Positions 6,152 through 12,558 of a stretch of DNA of 28,226 nt are shown here, in pieces. The stretch comes from Cohaesibacteraceae bacterium (GTDB lineage Bacteria > Pseudomonadota > Alphaproteobacteria > Rhizobiales > Cohaesibacteraceae), in NCBI GenBank assembly GCA_016764535.1, contig JAESRR010000008.1, forward strand, positions 8,993-37,218, in the 5' to 3' direction. Each line of letters starts with the position of its first letter. Within the stretch, counting starts at the first letter, position 1. Both the position numbers and the translations under genes were made by a program. The notes under the pieces are model-generated. The model saw only the letters and a program-made list of their open reading frames with translations. It was not told the origin of the DNA and searched no databases.

Positions 6152-6182
6152 GAAGGCCGGGAGGTACGAACTCCTAGCCTTC
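6152..6182 (-). promoter_or_regulatory. Second intercistronic hairpin
   Basis: GAAGGC pairs with GCCTTC, then after a 2x2 internal loop GGAG pairs with CTCC around a 7-base loop (TTCGTAC on the minus strand). It stands directly upstream of the 6116-6146 hairpin in the early transcript. It superficially resembles a tRNA T-arm but no complete tRNA is present. Confidence 0.45.
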
Positions 6183-6232
6183 TTCCCCCGTGATTTCTCT
6201 GTGGGTGAGTAGTTTAGACAACTTCGGTAATC

Positions 6233-6436
6233 CTAAGGTTCTGTGTCTACCTCAACATTACAAATTCCAGACCAGTCACAAGCTTCTCGCAACTCATCAA
6301 TACTCATGTTGGTCACATGATCCATTAAGCTGGACCTGAGCTTTCCCAACACAATACCACCAGCGTTAGGAAGTTTGGAAGTCACTCTGAATGACCCATG
6401 GAAATCATACATATGATCAAACTTAAACTTGGTCAT
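6233..6436 (-). CDS. Small hypothetical protein
   Basis: 67 aa from the ATG at 6436, chosen because AGGAGG lies eight bases upstream and the ATG overlaps the stop of the preceding gene as ATGA; an upstream in-frame start at 6466 lacks such support. Begins MTKFKFDHMYDFHGSFRV, ends with an acidic segment (SIDELREACDWSGICNVEVDTEP). Not recognised. Confidence 0.55.
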   Translation of the reverse strand: MTKFKFDHMYDFHGSFRVTSKLPNAGGIVLGKLRSSLMDHVTNMSIDELREACDWSGICNVEVDTEP

Positions 6437-6636
6437 AACAATTGCCTCCTGCCCCTTCGCTGCCACTCAGCTCTATAATTGATTTCATGGTTGCCAGAGG
6501 TTCTTACGGTCCTCCTTCGATACCTGCGTTGTTGATCATGCTTGGCAGCGATGGCCGCGATGATGCCCATAGTGACCATGAGGGTTCCTATGAGTGCCCC
6601 GGCGTACTGGAGGTACTGTGTGTCTGAGATTTCCAT
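6433..6636 (-). CDS. Small single-helix membrane protein
   Basis: 67 aa from the ATG at 6636. One transmembrane helix (about residues 12-33, AGALIGTLMVTMGIIAAIA) is followed by a strongly basic cytoplasmic-type tail (KHDQQRRYRRRTVRT... RRGRR). The start at 6636 is preferred over 6690 because the leader AGAGGTATCACAAGCCATC precedes it, a one-base variant of the shared leader. Function unknown; coupled to the following gene. Confidence 0.55.
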   Translation of the reverse strand: MEISDTQYLQYAGALIGTLMVTMGIIAAIAAKHDQQRRYRRRTVRTSGNHEINYRAEWQRRGRRQLL

Positions 6637-6643
6637 GATGGCT

Positions 6644-6652
6644 TGTGATACC
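6644..6652 (-). promoter_or_regulatory. Variant leader motif GGTATCACA
   Basis: One-base variant of GGTATCGCA about 8 bases upstream of the ATG at 6636. It supports that start. Confidence 0.45.
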
Positions 6653-6734
6653 TCTTGATGTTGATTGTTAACCCAGAAGATGGGTTTCATGATGTGTCTC
6701 TTGCTATGTTATATTCACAATACCTATGCTGCGC

Positions 6735-7094
6735 TTATGATGCGTAACTTGGTAACGATGGTTCGCCCGCCGCGATGTATAAATCTTTGAAATCCCCAAT
6801 TTCTTCAAAGTTCCAATCAATAATTAAGGACATTTCTTCCGCGTATATCTTCGCGATCTTTAACGTTCTTGCCAGACCTATACCATTTAGCACTGAACTG
6901 CCTGTTGTCGCATGTGTAACGACCCATCCATTAGCGTCATCTAACCGACGATGAATAACAAACTCTCCTAATGCGTAGGCATCAAGCTCGCGAGAATCTT
7001 TACCGCTTTGCATTGCCTTGCCGGGGATTTTGTATTTGGTTTTGACCCATTTGGTGGCGGCGGCGGCTGTTGTGTTGGAGATGTTGGCTGTCAT
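6735..7094 (-). CDS. Hypothetical early protein
   Basis: 119 aa, not recognised. It has an Ala/Thr-rich start, then a beta-rich domain with YALGEFVIHRRLDDANGWVVTHATTGSSV (41-69), one helix (GLARTLKIAKIYAEEMSLI) and a C-terminal part with WNFEEIGDF. The look is of a compact ligand- or protein-binding domain. The ATG is preceded by AAGGTATCGCAACC. Second gene of the early run. Confidence 0.6.
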   Translation of the reverse strand: MTANISNTTAAAATKWVKTKYKIPGKAMQSGKDSRELDAYALGEFVIHRRLDDANGWVVTHATTGSSVLNGIGLARTLKIAKIYAEEMSLIIDWNFEEIGDFKDLYIAAGEPSLPSYAS

Positions 7095-7097
7095 GGT

Positions 7098-7106
7098 TGC
7101 GATACC
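7098..7106 (-). promoter_or_regulatory. Shared leader motif GGTATCGCA
   Basis: Exact copy just upstream of the ATG at 7094 (AAGGTATCGCAACC-ATG), identical over 14 bases to the leader at 6062. Confidence 0.6.
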
Positions 7107-7160
7107 TTATGTCTGGATGAATAGTTGAAGTGATGGAGGGAGGCTTGTTGGGACCCCTCG

Positions 7161-7322
7161 CTAATACCCAAGAGCCGCAAGGACCTTGGAGGCCTCAATG
7201 ACCCTGAAACCGTCCGGGAAATCAGACTTCAATTCAGCCTCATTCAACCCGTGTGATTTGTACTCACGGACTGCCCTTGCCCAATCGATTTCAACAAGCT
7301 CTGAACTCTCTAAGTAAGTCAT
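7161..7322 (-). CDS. Short hypothetical protein, first early gene
   Basis: 53 aa: an acidic-amphipathic protein (MTYLESSELVEIDWARAV...) with a helix-loop-helix look and ending EASKVLAALGY. The ATG at 7322 has GGAG eight bases upstream. It is the first gene after the long noncoding region in the direction of transcription, so probably the first expressed. Not recognised; its support is the good ribosome site and coding-like composition. Confidence 0.6.
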   Translation of the reverse strand: MTYLESSELVEIDWARAVREYKSHGLNEAELKSDFPDGFRVIEASKVLAALGY

Positions 7323-7795
7323 TATCAATTCTCCAAATGTATGAATTATAAGTGTTATTCACTCTACAATTACAGGTGGACTCACGTATGGACTCTATGC
7401 ACTAACGCAGTGTTTACCACAAACGAAGACTAAAGAACGTCCGTTCTCATGGTGTATTTAGGTAGTCAATATTGTGCTTGTTACTAGCCATCCAAATCAA
7501 TGGCCACATCTATCGAGATAGCTAGAATACAAGAACAATACTCGATTACTGGTAGACTTTATTCAACTAAAGTAGTCAGGCGATTTGTTACATTTATTCC
7601 AATGGTGCCACCTAACCGCTGGGCACCGTGGGACCTATTTAATTATCAAAGAGCCTAAGAGTAAGAAGTCCTCTTAGATCGAGATCACGTTGATTAGCCT
7701 GTTTGCTGCAACAACTGTTTCGATGTCACCAATAGATATCAATGCACTTGTGAAGTCAATCGCTAATTGTAATTCAAACTGGAAACAGCCTGAAA

Positions 7796-7836
7796 GTGAT
7801 TCAGTGATTGCGTGAGTAAAGCGTGAATGTGCGTGA
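7796..7836 (+). repeat. Phased GTGA/GCGTGA direct repeats
   Basis: GCGTGA at 7810-7815, 7821-7826 and 7831-7836, spaced 11 and 10 bp, preceded by two GTGATT units. Same-face spacing suggests a protein-binding array, such as an iteron-like or packaging-related site. Confidence 0.4.
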
Positions 7837-8151
7837 TTAATTTCCAAATAACCTAATGATTACTGTGGGTTGATTCGGCCACCAAACGGATTCAACACGT
7901 TTAGCGAGGCTGTGGGTAACCATGTGAATAACTATGATTAAGCGTTATAAACCCTAACTTATCGCCAGCGGTAATTTGGGAGCCTATAGCTCATATGGGC
8001 TACGTAATGCCCCGTATACTAGCTATACGCGCGTTAGGTGTTACGTCATGTCAATACAAAAAATGTGGGGGAGTTTGCATGATTCCAAATATATGGATGA
8101 CTAGTGCAGTCATATACAAACTATTAAGACAAGATAACATATGAACTAGAT

Positions 8152-8179
8152 ATTATATCTGGTAAGGAATGGCTGTAAC
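8152..8179 (-). promoter_or_regulatory. Candidate early sigma70-like promoter
   Basis: On the minus strand GTTACA (four of six), a 16-base spacer and a perfect TATAAT. It points toward the early genes, as expected for a host-polymerase early promoter. Confidence 0.4.
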
Positions 8180-8336
8180 CCTAGGCTACCAGTGCACCAA
8201 TGGCACAAAGGTATGCCATGACCCCCATATGTGACCTCACCCCTATAGGAAAACAGCCAGAGCTAATAGGGGTACGGGGGGTGTTGTTGTCTCATATATA
8301 CGTATTCATCTACACACATTTTCTACAGAAACATAT

Positions 8337-8445
8337 GGCCCCCAAGGCACCCTCAGGAACCTCAAGGCCCTCACAGCTCCCCCAAGATCCCCAAGGAATC
8401 CCAACGGACCCTCAAGACCCCCCAAGACCCCACAGGACCCCCTCA
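8337..8445. repeat. C-rich degenerate CCCCAAG/CCTCAAG tract
   Basis: About 110 bases made of loosely repeated CCCCAAGG, CTCAAGAC and CCAAGACC units with almost no G runs on the plus strand. A plus-strand frame through it gives only Pro/Ser-rich low complexity. It resembles in position the short repeats flanking T7 terminal repeats. Confidence 0.4.
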
Positions 8446-8544
8446 TAATCATCATGAACCCTTCACTAAGAGAACCTTGGGTCTACATCCAGTATTAACA
8501 TCAATGTACAACCTCAAGGCCCCCTAAGAACTTCTAAAGAAGCC

Positions 8545-8628
8545 CACAGGACTCCATACAGACTCGTAAGCCCTTTTGGAGTCCTGACATACCTGGTTTT
8601 GCCTAAAGGCGCTGTATGGAGTCCTGTG
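8545..8628. repeat. Perfect 17-bp inverted repeat after the terminase gene
   Basis: CACAGGACTCCATACAG (8545-8561) is the exact reverse complement of CTGTATGGAGTCCTGTG (8612-8628), with 50 bp between, which themselves contain TTTTGGAGTCCTGAC. It could be a late terminator, a recombination site or a terminase recognition feature. Confidence 0.55.
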
Positions 8629-8644
8629 AGTCCTGTGGGGTCAT

Positions 8645-10324
8645 TTAGGTATCTACCCAAGTGTTATTTCCACGGCTCCCACCGGTCCCCCCAGCACTGT
8701 CAATGAACTTCAGAAACTCTTCATCCATCAGCCTCATGTACTCGTCTTCAGCTGCCCTCTTGGAATCCTGATTCATGAGCTCTGTGAAGTGAGCAATGAG
8801 GATAGCCATGACATCGATACGATCATCGAACCTCAAGGCCCCCTTCTCCCTGCAGATGTGGGTCATCTGGTAGAACAGTGAGCGTGAGTTCCTGATTGAA
8901 GGTTCGTACTTCTGGATGGATTGATCATCTTTGCTGAGGACATCAGGGTCCACTATGAGCCTGTGACCGGACACCACGGGTTCCATGGTATCTATGATCC
9001 TCATCTCTTTCATCGTGTGATGACGAACTTCCTCAATAGTACAAGGATGTTCTCTGTTGAGGAAAGGTTCAAAGAGCTTGGCGAACATACCGTCACCAAA
9101 GTTGCTCTCAATGACAATGCAATGGACCTTATGCTTCTTGGCGATCTTGGCCAACACTTGAAGTGTCTCGGGCTCATAGCCCCCTGTGAGACCACCGGCC
9201 TCAGGGACCCATACGTTCCCTGCTAACTGAAAACCTACAGCGTAGCCTGTCTCGTCCTTGCCTCTACCTGAGGGATCAATAGCCATGACCCTTAATTGGT
9301 ACTCATCAAACTCATTCCCATGGCTTGCTACACTGAACAGCTTGTCCCCGGCCATCCCGTGGTTCGGGAGATCCTTGAGTTGTCTGTCAGGATTGGGGAG
9401 CCAATGGACTTCTATAGGTGCCCTTAACGGAGGCACGGGCATCACTATTAGGTCTTTGAGTTTGAGAGGATATCTCTCTTCGTCAGAGAGCTTGGTGTTG
9501 AGCATGAACTGAAGGGAGAACCCTGCAGCTCCGTACTCTGCCCTACGATCCTGAAGCTCCTCTTCATCGAACCTCTCAGGGTCCGTAGGGACTCCGTACA
9601 GCCCCTTGTCGTACATGGTTCTGATAAGGGGAGCCAAAGAGCTACCATAGGCCTCTACCTCTTCTGAGGTGGGCACATAGGCAGGCCATATTCGGTTAGT
9701 GAATGTCTCTGGTAGTTTGTTGTAGATACTATCCTCAGTTTGAGGCGTACCAAGGTAGATGATCCTAGAGTTCTCAAGGGGTTTCAGGATCGCTGAGTAC
9801 TCTTTGGTTCTCTCTATGAGAGCGTCACGTCTTTCGACGGTCATGGAGTTGTTGGGGACTTCAACGTCATCCGAGATAATGATGTCAGCACGACCCCCGG
9901 TCAGCTGGGAATCAATCCCTTTGGAGAAGACTGAAGGGGTCTGATCAGGAAGAGCTGGACCTACATCAAATTCAAGACGTGATTGTCTTTGAGATGCCTT
10001 GGGCTTCAGGTGGACTAACTCTGGTACAGTGTTAATAAGATTGAGGGCAAAGGTAGTAAAGTTATCCGCTCTGTTCTTAGAGGCCGATACCACCATAATC
10101 TTGTTTTGAGGATCTCTGTAAAGCTCCCAGAGGACGTAGGCAGAGGTCACGAATGACTTACCAACGCCCCTGAACGCTTGTATGCAAATCTTGTTAGGAC
10201 CGTGCTGCAGGAAGATCGCCAGATCAATCTGGACCTTGGTAGGCTTGGGGAGGTTTATCTGTTCCCAGATGAAACTAAGGAAGACCCTGAAGTCCTCCTT
10301 GAGAGGATCTTTGACTATGATCAA
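8645..10324 (-). CDS. terL: Terminase large subunit (T7 gp19-like)
   Basis: 559 aa, close to the 586 of T7 gp19 and similar along its whole length. It is the ATP-driven DNA packaging motor and headful/concatemer nuclease. ATPase: Walker A RGVGKS (52-57), Walker B ADIIISDDVE (146-155), coupling motif YLGTPQTE (190-197). RNase H-like nuclease: AIDPSGRGKDETGYA (348-362), ESNFGDGMF (406-414) and DDRID (500-504) supply the metal ligands. The start is a TTG at 10324: no ATG is in frame nearby, the leader is pyrimidine-rich and no ribosome site is visible. It follows terS after 41 bases and is the last late gene. Confidence 0.96.
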   Translation of the reverse strand: MIIVKDPLKEDFRVFLSFIWEQINLPKPTKVQIDLAIFLQHGPNKICIQAFRGVGKSFVTSAYVLWELYRDPQNKIMVVSASKNRADNFTTFALNLINTVPELVHLKPKASQRQSRLEFDVGPALPDQTPSVFSKGIDSQLTGGRADIIISDDVEVPNNSMTVERRDALIERTKEYSAILKPLENSRIIYLGTPQTEDSIYNKLPETFTNRIWPAYVPTSEEVEAYGSSLAPLIRTMYDKGLYGVPTDPERFDEEELQDRRAEYGAAGFSLQFMLNTKLSDEERYPLKLKDLIVMPVPPLRAPIEVHWLPNPDRQLKDLPNHGMAGDKLFSVASHGNEFDEYQLRVMAIDPSGRGKDETGYAVGFQLAGNVWVPEAGGLTGGYEPETLQVLAKIAKKHKVHCIVIESNFGDGMFAKLFEPFLNREHPCTIEEVRHHTMKEMRIIDTMEPVVSGHRLIVDPDVLSKDDQSIQKYEPSIRNSRSLFYQMTHICREKGALRFDDRIDVMAILIAHFTELMNQDSKRAAEDEYMRLMDEEFLKFIDSAGGTGGSRGNNTWVDT

Positions 10325-10365
10325 ACATCTACAACACGGAATTGAATAATAGGGAGGGAGGAGAG

Positions 10366-10617
10366 TTAGTTGGTGGATAGCTTGACGTGGCCAAGCCCTT
10401 GAGCTGCCATATCAACCTCATCAAAGTTGTTAAATTGGGCAGCTAGGGAATCCATGGATGACCCTGAGGCCGTGATAGCCTCAATGCCATTGTCCTTAAG
10501 GAACTTCACGGCAACCGAGAGCTCCTGAGCTGATATTGAATTGTCATTGAGCTTCCTGATGAGGTCATTAGCTACACCAGCATGAAGGGCTTCAAGAACT
10601 TCTTTGGTTGCTGTCAT
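10366..10617 (-). CDS. terS: Terminase small subunit (T7 gp18-like)
   Basis: 83 aa from the ATG at 10617 (MTATKEVLEALHAG), with GGAGG six bases upstream; the frame is open further up but that part overlaps the previous gene. A helical segment (VLEALHAGVANDLIRKL) and a second (SAQELSVAVKFLKDNGIEAI) match the DNA-recognition small subunits of T7-like phages. It binds phage DNA and activates the packaging motor. Its start overlaps the previous gene by 26 bases. Confidence 0.85.
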   Translation of the reverse strand: MTATKEVLEALHAGVANDLIRKLNDNSISAQELSVAVKFLKDNGIEAITASGSSMDSLAAQFNNFDEVDMAAQGLGHVKLSTN

Positions 10618-10804
10618 TATTCGCCTCCAACTTCCTCTTACGCCTGAACTCGGCAATCTTGATATAGATTTGAACACTGAGCCAAACGGCACCAAGGATC
10701 GGCAGAAGTATTCCTGCTACCACAGAGGCCGTTTGGAGTGCAGGTAACCATGCGGGACTGGTAGCAGCCCCTAAAGCTATTCCACCATTAGCCAGTTCTT
10801 TCAT
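10592..10804 (-). CDS. Small membrane protein, holin-like (position of T7 gp17.5)
   Basis: 70 aa with one strongly hydrophobic helix (about 26-49) and a basic then polar tail (FRRKRKLEANNDSNQRSS). Size and place directly before terS match the T7 class II holin gp17.5. Because a three-helix holin gene lies just upstream, this could instead be an antiholin or an accessory lysis protein. It follows the holin gene by five bases. Confidence 0.55.
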   Translation of the reverse strand: MKELANGGIALGAATSPAWLPALQTASVVAGILLPILGAVWLSVQIYIKIAEFRRKRKLEANNDSNQRSS

Positions 10805-10809
10805 GCTTG

Positions 10810-11202
10810 TTATTTCTTCTTGTTTCTATTGAACTTGTCCATCATGGCGGGACCAATCTTCTCAACCGATCTACCAAGCCCATACACAGATCCAAAGAGA
10901 CCAAGGACAGTGAAGAAGTCACTGTGGGTCACTGTGGTGATCTCTGGAAAGAACACAGGTTGAATGATCATGATCCAAGGGAGCATTGCGATAAGCATCC
11001 ATGCCAAGGCAGGACGCCAACTGGACTGGAAGAGATTACCTGTAACCTCAGCCACCGCAATGTCTCGCATGGTGGCTTGAAGTTCACTCTCCTTGGCTAA
11101 GAGCGCCATGGTGATCTCGGAGCTCAAGCGTTTCCCTTCAGCAGTGTTGGGGAGAACCTTGGAAATCAATGGGATGATTGCACTAATAATTGTACCAATC
11201 AT
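10810..11202 (-). CDS. Holin, three-transmembrane type
   Basis: 130 aa. Hydrophobic segments at 2-17, 64-85 (ALAWMLIAMLPWIMIIQPVFF) and 95-112, with a charged helical region between the first two (GKRLSSEITMALLAKESELQATMRDIAVAE) and a basic C-terminus (NRNKKK). The SWRPALAW motif before the second helix is typical of the 3TM phage holin family. It forms inner-membrane lesions that set lysis time and release the lysin. It starts three bases after the lysin stop. Confidence 0.8.
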   Translation of the reverse strand: MIGTIISAIIPLISKVLPNTAEGKRLSSEITMALLAKESELQATMRDIAVAEVTGNLFQSSWRPALAWMLIAMLPWIMIIQPVFFPEITTVTHSDFFTVLGLFGSVYGLGRSVEKIGPAMMDKFNRNKKK

Positions 11203-11205
11203 GGG

Positions 11206-11877
11206 TTATGACCTGCTCTTGTTGAGTTGGAAGATTGCTTTGAAGATCGCTACGATTAGCCGTATCCACCATGCAGATTTCTTAGGGGCCTTTGGGGTAA
11301 CCTTAGGAGCCTTTATTACGACTTCCTTAGGTGCATTCATGGCACTCAGGAGAGCCTCTTGGAACTTGAGGGCATACGTGGCAATGGTCGAAGCTTTGTC
11401 CATACCGTTGACGATACGTCGGGCCTGTTTGTAGGAGGAATGTTGGCATGTAGGAGACTTGAGATACCTCTTGAGCCTCTTCCCTGTGAACATACCCCGT
11501 TCCATGCCCTCATAAATAACCTGAGCGGCTATGCTAGGGTCATTGGCGAGTTCAGGGTTCCCCTTGAGATCCAAGTCGAGGAACTTCCCCATCTTGATAT
11601 AGTTATAGTCCCAAGTGAGCTGAACGTACCCACGGCCAATGAATGGCCAGTAGGTCTTACCAGTAAGATACGCCTTGGAGCCATACTCAGTCACGGGCTG
11701 CATGGTGTACGCTGTCTCATGCCACGCCGTAGCGAGCACGTAAGCGATCCATGAGGTCGGCAGGTCCCGTTTGACCCCTTCATCCAGAAGGATATTAAAG
11801 CCGTCTACTTGGGCTTGAGAGAGCTTGAGGAGCTTAAGGTGCCCTCGGACCTCTTTGAAGAATACGCGTCTGTTCAT
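11206..11877 (-). CDS. Endolysin, GH19 chitinase/lysozyme-like, with hydrophobic C-terminus
   Basis: 223 aa. Residues 20-160 are a GH19-type catalytic domain: AWHETAYTMQPVTEYG (51-66; E54 and E64 likely acidic catalytic residues), YWPFIGRGYVQLTW (76-89) and NPELANDPSIAAQVIYEGMERGMFTG (107-132). GH19 phage lysins cut peptidoglycan glycan strands. A Pro/Lys/Ala linker (181-200) is followed by SAWWIRLIVAIFKAIFQL (201-218), an amphipathic or membrane-embedding helix that is unusual for this family. No N-terminal signal is seen, so export should depend on the holin. The ribosome site is weak. Confidence 0.87.
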   Translation of the reverse strand: MNRRVFFKEVRGHLKLLKLSQAQVDGFNILLDEGVKRDLPTSWIAYVLATAWHETAYTMQPVTEYGSKAYLTGKTYWPFIGRGYVQLTWDYNYIKMGKFLDLDLKGNPELANDPSIAAQVIYEGMERGMFTGKRLKRYLKSPTCQHSSYKQARRIVNGMDKASTIATYALKFQEALLSAMNAPKEVVIKAPKVTPKAPKKSAWWIRLIVAIFKAIFQLNKSRS

Positions 11878-11911
11878 TATCGTTTCGTGTGTAATGAATC
11901 ATCTTGTTGAT

Positions 11912-12139
11912 TTATAGCGAGGCATCAGAGCCCTCATCGTCCTCTTGAGACCTCCCAAGATGCCCCGGGTCTATCTTTTCAAGGATGCATGCCAGAGGCT
12001 TCCAGTACCATTTGTGCCTGTTCTTGGAACATCGGCTTGAGATGGTTTCATCAGGATCACCCCCAAGGACTGTGTTGAGGAGTTGATCAAGGGCAATGAG
12101 GATGTTGAGGAAGTAAGCTTGAAGGAACTTTAAGACCAC
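11912..12139 (-). CDS. Small conserved phage membrane protein
   Basis: 75 aa from a GTG at 12139, which has GAGG seven bases upstream and overlaps the stop of the preceding gene. A longer frame to 12271 is inside the previous gene and rejected. The first 24 residues form a hydrophobic helix (FLQAYFLNILIALDQLLNTVLGG), followed by GGDPDETISSRCSK and a CILEKIDPGH segment, then an acidic tail. Proteins with the LNxLIAxDQLxNxLLGGDPDETxSSR signature are frequent beside phage lysis genes; their role is unknown. Confidence 0.72.
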   Translation of the reverse strand: MVLKFLQAYFLNILIALDQLLNTVLGGDPDETISSRCSKNRHKWYWKPLACILEKIDPGHLGRSQEDDEGSDASL

Positions 12140-12558
12140 CAAGTGTCCTCTTGGAAATTGGATGGAATTGGGTTCATGGTTTGGAGCGCATTGCTCTTGT
12201 CCAAGGTAAGCTTCAGGGCACTTCGGGTCTGCCTGAGTATTAAGGCCCTCGCGGTTTGCTCTGAGGACCATGTGCCACCTTCAAGTCGAATGTCCTGAAG
12301 AGCCACGGCCTCCTCAACTCCCAAGGAGCGCTTGTAATCAAGGTCCTTGGTACTTGAGGAGGCTGTGAGACCCATGAGTACCTTGCGTCTCCTTAGACAC
12401 TCGGCTTTCACATCATCAATAGTTGGTTCAGGTTCTACAAACACACCACTCACATACAACCAGCCCGGACCAACTTCACCAGCCCATTGAATGGAACCAT
12501 CAACGAATTTCTCATGGATTTCATCTGCTACGCTATTACGTACAATCACGTAGTTCAT
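12130..12558 (-). CDS. Tail fibre assembly chaperone-like protein
   Basis: 142 aa. The N-terminal half contains IQWAGEVGPGWLYVSGVFVEPE (23-44), the W-x(n)-G-W-x-Y-x-x-G-x-F motif shared by phage fibre-assembly and tail-chaperone proteins, followed by a helical part with a basic RRRKVLMG segment and RQTRSALKLTL. It overlaps the fibre gene as ATGA, the normal arrangement for a fibre and its dedicated chaperone. Confidence 0.65.
   Translation of the reverse strand: MNYVIVRNSVADEIHEKFVDGSIQWAGEVGPGWLYVSGVFVEPEPTIDDVKAECLRRRKVLMGLTASSSTKDLDYKRSLGVEEAVALQDIRLEGGTWSSEQTARALILRQTRSALKLTLDKSNALQTMNPIPSNFQEDTWWS

Larger units (their letters stand above)
7323..8644. other. Long noncoding region: predicted genome terminus and early control region
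   Basis: About 1.3 kb with no convincing gene, located after the last late gene (large terminase) and before the first early gene. In T7-like phages this junction carries the terminal repeats and the host-polymerase promoters. Seen here: a perfect TATAAT with a weak partner box at 7345-7350, two GGACTC copies 12 bp apart at 7378-7395, phased GCGTGA repeats near 7800-7836, a promoter candidate at 8152-8179, a C-rich tract at 8337-8445 and a 17-bp inverted repeat at 8545-8628. Exact ends cannot be read. Confidence 0.55.

Noticed and set aside
6152..6185. tRNA 3'-half or attP core (TTCG loop with CCA-like end)
   Set aside because: The T-loop lacks the conserved A, the CCA is out of register, no other tRNA arms are present, and it is far from the integrase.
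8200..8448. 82-aa plus-strand frame
   Set aside because: Its second half is just the C-rich repeat tract read as Pro/Ser/Gln; no ribosome site and opposite to both neighbouring gene blocks.
11912..12271. Longer version (119 aa) of the small membrane protein
   Set aside because: The extra part lies fully inside the chaperone gene; GTG at 12139 has a good ribosome site and gives the known family start.
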